DNA of 7,564 bases from positions 1 to 7,564 of the forward strand of contig JAJNPX010000333.1 in NCBI GenBank assembly GCA_021155145.1, read 5' to 3'. Under the pieces are notes generated by a model. That model was not told the origin of the DNA. It saw only the letters and a program-made list of their open reading frames with translations, and ran no database searches. Each line of letters begins with the position of its first letter. The first letter of the stretch is position 1. Both the position numbers and the translations under genes were made by a program. Positions 1 through 6,557 of the stretch are shown one piece after another. Origin of the DNA: Acidisarcina sp. (lineage in GTDB: Bacteria; Acidobacteriota; Blastocatellia; Pyrinomonadales; Pyrinomonadaceae).

Positions 1-62
1 AAACTACTCTGGTCATAGTTGGCAAAATTGGAGAGCTTTTTGGCCTAAAAGGTTCGAGTTAA
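1..62 (+). CDS. 3' end of a gene entering from the left, possibly a tetrapyrrole methylase (CobA/SUMT-like)
   Basis: Reading from base 3 gives TTLVIVGKIGELFGLKGSS and a TAA stop at 60-62. The pattern T-hydrophobic-IVG-K-hydrophobic-x-x-L resembles the last strand of uroporphyrinogen-III C-methyltransferases, which typically end in something like 'P-A/T-hydrophobics-VGEVVxLR'. Those enzymes add two methyl groups to uroporphyrinogen III on the way to siroheme and cobalamin. Only 19 codons are visible, so the family assignment is an inference from a short tail. A second frame (from base 2) is also open, to a stop near 170, but its product is rich in Trp, Cys and Arg and looks like chance. About 155 bases separate this stop from glmM, and I see no clear terminator there. 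Confidence 0.35.
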   Translation, partial: TTLVIVGKIGELFGLKGSS

Positions 63-170
63 CAGGGTGTGAACGGCCTGCAATTCTTAGATTCGCCTAT
101 TCGACAGTGTGTTGTCAAACAAAATCAAAAAAGTTATGGAATATACAAGCAAATGTTATGGCAAGCTGAG

Positions 171-199
171 TTGTTCGGCCTCGACCGCTCCTGTATAAC
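171..199 (+). promoter_or_regulatory. candidate sigma70-type promoter for glmM
   Basis: TTGTTC (171-176) and TATAAC (194-199) are separated by 17 bases. This is a good match to the housekeeping consensus and sits just ahead of glmM. The start of transcription would fall near 206, leaving a leader of only about 11 bases before the ATG at 217. An alternative is TTGTCA (112-117) with TATGGA (135-140), also 17 bases apart, which would give a leader of about 70 bases. Confidence 0.4.
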
Positions 200-216
200 T
201 TACATCTTGAGAACTT

Positions 217-1563
217 ATGAAGAAGTTGTTTGGAACCGACGGGATCCGAGGGGTCGCAGGCGAATTTCCTTTGGATGAAGGGACGGTATTTACCATCGGA
301 AGATCATTGGCCGGATTGTCGCAGGAGAGACTGGGACGAAAGCCTCGGTTTGTAACGGGGCGTGATACACGCGAATCCGGCGGGTGGATCGAAAGGGCGT
401 TTCACGCCGGGGCGATCACGGGTGGGGCCGAATGCCTTTCAGCCGGTGTGATCACTACCCCGGGTGTTGCATATGTGACCGGATACGGTGACTTTGATGG
501 CGGAATAGTTATAAGCGCCTCGCATAACCATTATGAAGACAATGGCATAAAGATCTTTAATCCGAGCGGAAAAAAGGCACAGGAATCTACCGAAGCCGCG
601 ATCGAGTCGGACGTCGGTGCTGCAAATGAACCAGTACCGTCGATCGACGACGCCGTTGTGGATGTGTCCCGCTCTGCCGAATTCAGATCCGCGTATCTTG
701 ACCATCTCGCCGAGGCATTTGTCGGACTTGACCTTTCACGTTTCTCGATCACGGTCGATTGTGCGAACGGAGCCGCATCGGATCTGGCCCCAGAGCTTTT
801 TAGACGCTTTGGGGCGTCCGTCGATGCTATTTACGACAAACCCGACGGCAAGAACATCAACGAAAACTGCGGCTCACTGCATCTTCAACACCTTCAGAAA
901 AGGGTTGTTGAGAAGGGAACAGATCTTGGCGTTGCTTTCGACGGCGACGCGGATCGGGCTCTCTTTGTAGATGGATCCGGCGAGATCATAGACGGCGATG
1001 CTGTTCTGTGGATAATGGCGAAGTACCTGTCGGATCACGGACGGCTCCTAAACAAGAAAGTGGTCGCAACCGTGATGAGCAACCTGGGACTCGAGGCCGC
1101 ACTGAATGCAGAAGGGGTCGAAATGGTCAGGACCGATGTCGGCGACAAGTATGTGCTGGCAGAATTGATCTCAGGCGGAGCAGAGCTCGGTGGCGAGCAA
1201 TCGGGTCATATCATCTTTCCCGAGAAGAGCCTCGTCGGCGATGGGATGTTGACCGCACTGTACCTGTTTCAGGCGATCAGCGAAACGGGTAGATCGCTTT
1301 CAGAGGCGGCGACTGGTTTTGTCAGGTATCCACAGACGCTCGTCAATGTGAAGGTGAAGGAAAAAAGGCCTTTCAACGAGGTCCCAGCCATTCGGGACGC
1401 GGTACTCGCGGCTGAACGATCGCTCAACGGAACGGGGAGGCTTTTATTGAGATATTCGGGGACCGAGAATCTCGCTCGCGTGATGATGGAGGGGAAAGAT
1501 CAGGCGATTATCGACGGCTTGGCCAAGAGCCTCGCCGACATCATTCGGCAGGAGCTAGGTTAA
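217..1563 (+). CDS. glmM: phosphoglucosamine mutase GlmM
   Basis: This cytosolic enzyme interconverts glucosamine-6-phosphate and glucosamine-1-phosphate, the step before UDP-GlcNAc and so before peptidoglycan. The 448 residues match the usual length of about 445. The N-terminus KKLFGTDGIRG is typical. The phosphoserine loop is S100-A-S102-H-N, with S102 the phosphorylated serine; the metal loop DGDADR is at 242-247; the sugar loop GGEQSGH is at 325-331; the phosphate-binding loop RYSGTE is at 412-417. Two positions usually occupied by proline differ: SASHN is followed by H105, and SGTE by N418. These four loops together favour GlmM over phosphomannomutase, and the N-terminus and length agree. 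The ATG at 217 has only a weak GAGAA three bases upstream. It is followed after 35 bases by aroB on the same strand. Confidence 0.96.
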   Translation: MKKLFGTDGIRGVAGEFPLDEGTVFTIGRSLAGLSQERLGRKPRFVTGRDTRESGGWIERAFHAGAITGGAECLSAGVITTPGVAYVTGYGDFDGGIVISASHNHYEDNGIKIFNPSGKKAQESTEAAIESDVGAANEPVPSIDDAVVDVSRSAEFRSAYLDHLAEAFVGLDLSRFSITVDCANGAASDLAPELFRRFGASVDAIYDKPDGKNINENCGSLHLQHLQKRVVEKGTDLGVAFDGDADRALFVDGSGEIIDGDAVLWIMAKYLSDHGRLLNKKVVATVMSNLGLEAALNAEGVEMVRTDVGDKYVLAELISGGAELGGEQSGHIIFPEKSLVGDGMLTALYLFQAISETGRSLSEAATGFVRYPQTLVNVKVKEKRPFNEVPAIRDAVLAAERSLNGTGRLLLRYSGTENLARVMMEGKDQAIIDGLAKSLADIIRQELG

Positions 1564-1598
1564 TTGGGATACACCAAAAGGCAGAATCACGATCTCTG

Positions 1599-2717
1599 AT
1601 GTCCAAAACCGTAAAGGTCAAAACGATCCGACAGGCATCTTCGTACACGATCCACATTGGATCGGGGACGCTTGCTGCCATCGCCGATCGGATCACAGCC
1701 GCCGGCATACATCCCCGAAGGGTCGCGATCATATCGAATCCGACGGTTTTTGAACTTTACGGGCACGAGGTCTCGGTAAAGGTCCGTCGCGCCGGTTACA
1801 AGAGCTTTAGCCACCTGATAGGTGACGGGGAAAAATATAAGAACCAACGGACACTCGATCAGATCCTGATGTTTCTGGCGAGCAGCGGTTTTTCTCGAAC
1901 GGATCTTGTTATTGCCCTCGGAGGCGGCGTGGTGGGCGACGTCGCCGGTTTTGCCGCGTCGGTTTATCTCCGCGGGATCCCGCTCATTCAAATACCCACG
2001 ACGCTGCTTTCAATGATCGACTCATCGGTCGGAGGCAAAACGGGGATCAACATGGCCCACGGCAAGAATCTGGTCGGGACGTTTTATCAACCGGCCGCGG
2101 TGGTGATCGACACAAATGTGCTCGCAACGCTTCCGGGCCGTGAAATTACCGCAGGTTTTTGTGAAGCTATCAAGCAAGGAGCGATCGGTGGCAAGCGTCT
2201 GTTCAACCTGACTGAAGACGTGATATCCACGGGCTTAAATCACCCGGATCTCGAAGGGTTTCTTGCAGAACACGTGAAATTCAAGGCATCGATCGTGGCG
2301 GGAGACGAACGGGAGACGGCCGGAAATAGTAGCCCGCGGTCGCGTAAGATATTGAATTTTGGGCATACTTTCGCACACGCGATCGAAAAACTCACGAAAT
2401 ATCGCCGGTTCAAGCACGGCGAGGCGGTCGGCCACGGGATCATTTTTGCGGCAAATCTCTCAAAAAAGCTTGAATTGATCCCTGAGGATGAAGTAAAATT
2501 GTTGAACGATGTTGTGCATCGTTCGGGCAGGTTGCCGACGCTGCACGGCCTCGATCCCTCAGAGATTCTTGAGACCTTCAATTTCGACAAGAAGAACATC
2601 GGAAGTTCGCTTCAATGGGTCCTGCTCGGAGGGATCGGCAAACCGATGATCGTCGATGGCACCCGGATACCGAGACCGATCCTTAAAAAAACCATCTCCA
2701 AGATCCTGAACGATTGA
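1599..2717 (+). CDS. aroB: 3-dehydroquinate synthase AroB
   Basis: AroB converts DAHP to 3-dehydroquinate, the second step of the shikimate pathway, using NAD and a divalent metal (Zn or Co). The 372 residues fit the family. The NAD-binding glycine region GGGVVGDVAGF is at 108-118, followed by IPTTLLSMIDSSVGGKTG at 132-149. Metal ligands are E189 (in CEAIKQG), H256 (in NFGHTFAHAIE) and H273 (in KHGEAVGHG). Between the conserved DERE (236-239) and LNFGHT there are a few more residues than in typical enzymes (around 240-248, AGNSSPRSR). The ATG at 1599 is used because no in-frame alternative lies nearby; the nearest AAAAGG (1576-1581) is too far upstream to be a normal ribosome site. It probably shares a transcript with glmM, 35 bases upstream, and with the small gene 36 bases downstream. 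Confidence 0.95.
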   Translation: MSKTVKVKTIRQASSYTIHIGSGTLAAIADRITAAGIHPRRVAIISNPTVFELYGHEVSVKVRRAGYKSFSHLIGDGEKYKNQRTLDQILMFLASSGFSRTDLVIALGGGVVGDVAGFAASVYLRGIPLIQIPTTLLSMIDSSVGGKTGINMAHGKNLVGTFYQPAAVVIDTNVLATLPGREITAGFCEAIKQGAIGGKRLFNLTEDVISTGLNHPDLEGFLAEHVKFKASIVAGDERETAGNSSPRSRKILNFGHTFAHAIEKLTKYRRFKHGEAVGHGIIFAANLSKKLELIPEDEVKLLNDVVHRSGRLPTLHGLDPSEILETFNFDKKNIGSSLQWVLLGGIGKPMIVDGTRIPRPILKKTISKILND

Positions 2718-2740
2718 AATTCTCAAAAAGCATTTGTCTT

Positions 2741-2746
2741 GAGGAG
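2741..2746 (+). promoter_or_regulatory. ribosome binding site fixing the start of the small membrane protein
   Basis: GAGGAG lies seven bases before the ATG at 2754. A longer reading from the TTG at 2739 would overlap this site and is therefore unlikely. Confidence 0.75.
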
Positions 2747-2753
2747 TTCCAAA

Positions 2754-3161
2754 ATGAGCCCAGCCACCAATACTCGACATTCCGAACGCGGGAGCGCGGC
2801 AATCAAATTCCTGATCATTCTGGTCGGCATCGTCCTGCTGGCAAACGCAGGCTACAATTACATCCCGGTCGCCTATCAAGGTGCGAGCTTTCGGCAGGAG
2901 ATGGACACCGCTGTTGTGAAGGGCCTGGCCGCGTCCGGCAGTATGAAGCCTCTTGAGGTCGTCAAGGCTCACGTTTCGAAAGCAGCTGCGGATAATGACG
3001 TTCCGAATGATGCTCTTATCGAGATAGTCCCGATGGGGAACCACATTCAGGCTCACGTCACTTATCAAAAGAAAGTCAATATGCTGCCGTTCGGCCTGTA
3101 CAAGTACGACTATGACTTTGACTACGTCGCCGCGCCTCAGGGCTATTTGACCAAGGAATGA
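2754..3161 (+). CDS. small single-pass membrane protein, DUF4845-like
   Basis: The product has 135 residues from the ATG at 2754. A short charged N-terminus (RHSERGSAAIK) is followed by one hydrophobic helix at about 18-36, then YNYIPVAYQG and a soluble domain of about 95 residues ending in several aromatic residues (YKYDYDFDYV). This layout resembles DUF4845 proteins: an ERG-type pilin-like N-terminus, one helix, a P-V-x-Y turn, then a region about a short helix-turn unit (here NDVPNDALIEI) and a final beta-rich segment. The function of that family is not established. The C-terminal domain would lie outside the cytoplasm if the positive-inside rule holds. It sits 36 bases after aroB and is probably its last co-transcribed neighbour. 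The family match is from memory and weaker than the call that this is a real gene. A minor pseudopilin is the main alternative. Confidence 0.8.
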   Translation: MSPATNTRHSERGSAAIKFLIILVGIVLLANAGYNYIPVAYQGASFRQEMDTAVVKGLAASGSMKPLEVVKAHVSKAAADNDVPNDALIEIVPMGNHIQAHVTYQKKVNMLPFGLYKYDYDFDYVAAPQGYLTKE

Positions 3162-5042
3162 TCAAAGTGCCATTGCTTGGCGTACCTGTGCTGGCTGTAT
3201 CTGGACAAGTGCGGCGGGTGCGTCGGCCAGCCACGTCGTAGGACAAACGCCACACGTAGTGCATTTTTCAACAGCAGGGCACGGGAGACTCGAACGAGCT
3301 TCGCGTGCTTTTTCATGTTCGGTCTTCAGGAAGTCGAAGGAAAGCCCCGAATCGATGATCGACCACGGAAGGAACTCATCGTAGCTGCGGTCTCTGGAGG
3401 TATGAAACGACGGATCAATACCCGTAAGCTGAAGTGCCTTGTTGAGGTCTCCTTTCAAACGGGCAGCCGTGTCGATGACCTTTGCTACAGTGCGGTCACC
3501 CGATGAGAATAGTGCCTGTTCGTGTGCGATGCGGGCCGACATGAACCGAACATCGACATTTGGTATGCGGGAAAGGCCTTTGCAGACATACCTGATCTTT
3601 TTCTTCAACTCCCGTTCGTCGCAGATCGCATCCCATTGAAGTGGGGTATTAGGTTTCGGGACAAATCCGTTGAGCGAGGGGATGATCTTTCCGGCGCGGC
3701 CAAATCGCTTTCCGGCTTCGAGCATTCGGTCCTTTATCCGCTCGACCAGTACGAACATCTCGTCCAGGTCTTCCTGGGTCTCCGTGGGCAGTCCAACCAT
3801 CATATACAACTTGATGGTGAGCATGCCCCGGTCGAATACCGCCCCGCAAATATCCACTATCTCGTCATTGGTCAGATTCTTGTTGATCACTCTTCGGAGC
3901 CTATCGGAGCCAGTTTCGGGCGCAACGGCGATCTGCTGGTCGCGCGATTCTACCAGCGCATCGAGAAGTTCATCAGAGATCTGGTCAAGGCGAAGGCTCG
4001 AAACCGAGATCCTGTAATCCATCGCACGCAATTCGCGGAGAATAGTTGAGATCTCGGGATGATCGCACACGGCCGTCGAGACCAATCCGATCTTGTCGGT
4101 CTTGCCTCGCCACTCAGCGGCCTTTGCCAGAATGTCCTTTGCCGGTACGACCCGCGGCGGATAATAATTGTAGCCGGCCCAACAGAATCGGCACCCCTGA
4201 GAGCATCCCCTGGAGATCTCCACCAACAATCGATCACCCATTTCAGCATTAGGCGACCAAACAGCCGTCGACGGGCAGAACGTATCCTGGTTTACGAGGA
4301 AATCGGCCAATTCCTTTTCACCTCGTTTCAAGGCCCGTCGGAGCGTCCCTTCCTTTGGGTTGACGGCCGCCAATGCCCGTCCGACCCTCCGCGGAACGCC
4401 TTCGTGCACCGGCCGATACTCGAACACCGTGCCATCCTCGTTATAGATCACATCGTAGAAGGAAGGAACGTAAAAGCCGCGTCCGATCCGTGCAAGTGAC
4501 AGAAGTATCTCTTCTTTCGAGTCCTGCTCCAGAATGGCATCGACCAACTGATGGGCGAGGATCTCGCCTTCCCCAACGGCGATAACATCCGTAAAATCTG
4601 CGATCGGTTCCGGATTGAGGAACGAGGCCGCACCGCCCATGATCACGAGCGGGTGATGGTGATTTCTCTCGGACGACCAGACCGGTATGCCCGAAAGCTG
4701 AAGCATACGGGCCATATTCAGATAATCGGTCTCGAAAGAGATCGAAAAAGCGACCACATCAAAATCGCGGACGGGCGTCTGCGTTTCGAGCGAAAGCAAT
4801 TGTGTGCGCGAGCGTTCGTATTCCTTCAATTCTGCAGGATCCGGCAAGAAGGCACGTTCGCATGCAACATCGGGAATAGAATTGAACAGCTCATACATCG
4901 TATGCAGTCCGAGATTCGCCATGCCAATGGCGTGGGTATTCGGATAGCAAAGAGCTATCCGCAGGGCCGCGCCGCGATCGATGGTCCAACCTTCCTCGGC
5001 CGCAAGCTTTGCCCTGTAACTTTCTATGATCCGCTTATTCAT
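3162..5042 (-). CDS. uncharacterised radical SAM protein (TIGR03960 type) with cobalamin-binding-like N-terminal domain
   Basis: The product has 626 residues from the ATG at 5042-5040. The N-terminal region (about 26-165) has the ALCYPN...GMANLG and GGAASFLNPEPIADF...GEGE elements seen in radical SAM proteins with a B12-binding-like domain. The cluster motif CxxxCxxC is C280, C284, C287 (CSQGCRFC), which binds the 4Fe-4S cluster that cleaves S-adenosylmethionine. APETGSDRLR (374-383) and GLPTE (417-421) are typical of the core barrel. Near the C-terminus lie four more cysteines, C588, C594, C597 and C600 (CTTCGVC), which may hold a second cluster. This architecture matches the TIGR03960 family, whose substrate is unknown; in many bacteria it is fused or adjacent to a TIGR03936/DUF2344 domain, not seen here. 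A longer reading from 5105 would start inside a terminator hairpin and is rejected. There is no clear Shine-Dalgarno sequence at 5042. Confidence 0.9.
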   Translation of the reverse strand: MNKRIIESYRAKLAAEEGWTIDRGAALRIALCYPNTHAIGMANLGLHTMYELFNSIPDVACERAFLPDPAELKEYERSRTQLLSLETQTPVRDFDVVAFSISFETDYLNMARMLQLSGIPVWSSERNHHHPLVIMGGAASFLNPEPIADFTDVIAVGEGEILAHQLVDAILEQDSKEEILLSLARIGRGFYVPSFYDVIYNEDGTVFEYRPVHEGVPRRVGRALAAVNPKEGTLRRALKRGEKELADFLVNQDTFCPSTAVWSPNAEMGDRLLVEISRGCSQGCRFCWAGYNYYPPRVVPAKDILAKAAEWRGKTDKIGLVSTAVCDHPEISTILRELRAMDYRISVSSLRLDQISDELLDALVESRDQQIAVAPETGSDRLRRVINKNLTNDEIVDICGAVFDRGMLTIKLYMMVGLPTETQEDLDEMFVLVERIKDRMLEAGKRFGRAGKIIPSLNGFVPKPNTPLQWDAICDERELKKKIRYVCKGLSRIPNVDVRFMSARIAHEQALFSSGDRTVAKVIDTAARLKGDLNKALQLTGIDPSFHTSRDRSYDEFLPWSIIDSGLSFDFLKTEHEKAREARSSLPCPAVEKCTTCGVCPTTWLADAPAALVQIQPAQVRQAMAL

Positions 5043-5059
5043 CGTAAAGCCAATTAAAC

Positions 5060-5088
5060 AGGATAACAGGCGTGACGCCAGCATACAA
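5060..5088 (-). promoter_or_regulatory. weak candidate promoter for the radical SAM gene
   Basis: On the minus strand TTGTAT (5088-5083) and TATCCT (5065-5060) are 17 bases apart. TTTAAT (5058-5053) is an alternative -10. A terminator lies immediately upstream, so the gene needs its own promoter in this 45-base gap. Neither choice is strong, and both imply a very short leader. Confidence 0.3.
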
Positions 5089-5121
5089 CAAAAACGCCCC
5101 CGCACTTCAAGGTGCAGGGGC
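5087..5121 (-). terminator. intrinsic terminator of the VWFA-protein gene
   Basis: On the minus strand GCCCCTGCAC (5121-5112), a six-base loop, and GTGCGGGGGC (5105-5096) form a ten-pair stem that includes one G-U pair, followed by GTTTTTGTT. It starts 21 bases after the TAG stop of the VWFA gene. On the plus strand the same pair would be a C-A mismatch and there is no T tract, so the signal is directional. Confidence 0.85.
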
Positions 5122-5141
5122 CTGTCTTGCCGATCACAATT

Positions 5142-6377
5142 CTATTTCTCGCTGGGAGCAAGAATGTAGGGCCGGTGTTGAACAACGAACGTCTTGTCAT
5201 CCGTCGTTCCGTCCCCGTCGACGTCAACTTTTACCTCGAGCTTATAACGCTTACCCGGTTCGTGCTTCTTGGCAAGGTCGTAAGCGAGGCTGTACTGGCT
5301 GCGGAGCAGGCCGTTGATCGATTCGAGGTAGGCCGGGATCTCGCTTTCAAAGGTCATCTCGAAATGCATTCCTCCCGACTCTTTGGCAAAGGTGTTCATC
5401 GCGTTCTTTGCCTGGAGAAAGGTCATCCGATCCGGCATTCCCGGCATGACCCGAGAAGGGTCGAGATACTGCTCATACTTTTTATAAAAGAGATTGCCGG
5501 TGCTGATAATGTAGATCGGAATTCCTGCCTCCTGTATGATCTTGCGGGCTTCGCCGTAGTTGATCTTGCTAAAGGTGTCGATGCCCGAGGCTACAAGGAT
5601 CACGGCCCGGCGCTTGGATTTCACCGCTACCATGCCCTGATAATCCGATTTCTCTTCCTTTTCGTTGTCGAGCACGACGCTATCGCCCCGACCGCCGAGC
5701 AAAGTGAATTTTATCGAATCAAAAAGATTGTTCTCGCGAAAAGCCGGGCGGTTGCGCAAGAGCAGGTTAATTGTCTGGTTGATGCGGGCCGGGTCGTTGG
5801 TAAAATCCGTGATCGGGGTCGGCCTGATGTCAAAGGCGATGACCGATGCATAATCGTCGGGCGGCTTTATGAATCGGGTCAGGAACTGTGCGACCGGCCG
5901 GATCGCCTCGTAAACGCCAGGTTCGAAATACCCCCCGGCCGCTGAGCCGAAGGTCTCGGTCCACTTGCTGTATTCAAGGAGCAAAGTGACCGTGATCGGA
6001 GCGTCTGGAGTCGTAAAGTTGGAAATGTCCTGCTTTACCCCGTTCTCGAAAACCTGAAAGTTCTCTTTTTTAAGCCCGGTAATGATCTGTCCGGTCTTTT
6101 TGTTGAAGACGACCGCGTCAAAACTCACGATATCGGTCTCGACCTTGATCGGATCGTCCACATAGACCGAGTTCTTTTCTTCCTCGATCCGCTTCTTCTC
6201 TTCGGCCTCTTTCTTTAGCTCCTCCTCGGTTTTCGGCGTCGGCCTGTTATTCTTCTTTCCGTCTCCCGCCTTTGTGTTATCGGGCCGCTGCGGCCGCGAT
6301 TGGGCAAAGGCGCCGCTCACCGATATCAAAAATGAAAGGAAGATGAGACACGTGACGGATTTCGACGGAGTTTTCAT
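5142..6377 (-). CDS. secreted VWFA-related protein (acidobacterial type) with degenerate metal site
   Basis: The product has 411 residues from the ATG at 6377-6375, chosen because AAGGA lies about eight bases upstream. A longer in-frame reading to 6416 adds 13 residues ahead of the signal peptide. The signal peptide is 1-25 (hydrophobic core LIFLSFLISV, then GAFA before Q26). A Lys/Glu-rich stretch at 47-69 could be a coiled coil or flexible spacer. Residues 79-121 (VETDIVSFDAVVFNKKTG...FQVFENG...ISNF) match the lead-in domain of VWFA-related acidobacterial proteins (TIGR03436). The von Willebrand A-like fold follows to about 360. The MIDAS motif, normally DxSxS, reads E135-Y-S137-K-W139, so normal metal binding is doubtful. 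A DxDxDG loop (385-390) with D393 near the end looks like a calcium loop. Function is unknown; surface adhesion or protein binding is plausible. A terminator follows directly. Confidence 0.88.
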   Translation of the reverse strand: MKTPSKSVTCLIFLSFLISVSGAFAQSRPQRPDNTKAGDGKKNNRPTPKTEEELKKEAEEKKRIEEEKNSVYVDDPIKVETDIVSFDAVVFNKKTGQIITGLKKENFQVFENGVKQDISNFTTPDAPITVTLLLEYSKWTETFGSAAGGYFEPGVYEAIRPVAQFLTRFIKPPDDYASVIAFDIRPTPITDFTNDPARINQTINLLLRNRPAFRENNLFDSIKFTLLGGRGDSVVLDNEKEEKSDYQGMVAVKSKRRAVILVASGIDTFSKINYGEARKIIQEAGIPIYIISTGNLFYKKYEQYLDPSRVMPGMPDRMTFLQAKNAMNTFAKESGGMHFEMTFESEIPAYLESINGLLRSQYSLAYDLAKKHEPGKRYKLEVKVDVDGDGTTDDKTFVVQHRPYILAPSEK

Positions 6378-6416
6378 ACAGATATCCTTCGGAGGTCGAT
6401 TAAGGATTAGATTCAA

Positions 6417-6445
6417 ATTGTCCTCGTTTGGTTGTTATATTGCAA
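6417..6445 (-). promoter_or_regulatory. candidate promoter for the VWFA-protein gene
   Basis: On the minus strand TTGCAA (6445-6440) and GACAAT (6422-6417) are 17 bases apart, each four of six to consensus. TATAAC (6439-6434) is a better -10 by itself but has no good -35 at the right distance. Transcription would start near 6410 and leave a leader of about 33 bases that contains the Shine-Dalgarno site. Confidence 0.3.
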
Positions 6446-6461
6446 GGAATTTGACAGGCCA

Positions 6462-6490
6462 GCCCGGCGGTAACGGGCGATCTGCCCCGT
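6462..6490 (-). other. two overlapping GC-rich hairpins between the secreted-protein genes
   Basis: On the minus strand GCCCG (6478-6474) can pair forward with CGGGC (6466-6462) across a seven-base loop. Alternatively GCCCGT (6478-6473) can pair backward with ACGGGGC (6490-6484) across the loop AGATC, with one bulged G. The two structures exclude each other. No T tract follows, so this is not a standard intrinsic terminator. It lies 70-95 bases after the stop of the upstream gene and may end or protect that transcript. The rest of the 180-base gap (6378-6557) shows no gene. Confidence 0.4.
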
Positions 6491-6557
6491 CCCCGCGACT
6501 GCGACAAGGGCAAACGGCGAAGGCAATGGGATCTGATACTCGGGAGAAAGCTATCGT

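Noticed and set aside
69..278. A 69-codon frame starting at GTG and overlapping the glmM start
   Set aside because: It overlaps glmM by 62 bases in another frame, has no recognised motif, and ends in an Arg-rich stretch caused by the glmM reading.
2559..3068. A 169-codon minus-strand open frame
   Set aside because: It crosses the aroB end and the DUF4845-like gene, both better supported on the plus strand.
3522..4049. A 175-codon plus-strand open frame
   Set aside because: It is antisense to the radical SAM gene and shows no domain or ribosome site.
5043..5105. N-terminal extension of the radical SAM protein with a hydrophobic stretch
   Set aside because: It would begin inside the terminator stem and run through its T tract. 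Homologues, as I recall them, start near the MNKR residues.
5112..5945. A 277-codon plus-strand open frame
   Set aside because: It lies wholly opposite the VWFA gene, which has a signal peptide, family motifs, a ribosome site and a terminator. The plus-strand product has no recognisable domain.
6451..6456. Perfect TTGACA on the plus strand
   Set aside because: No -10 box lies 16-18 bases downstream and no plus-strand gene follows.
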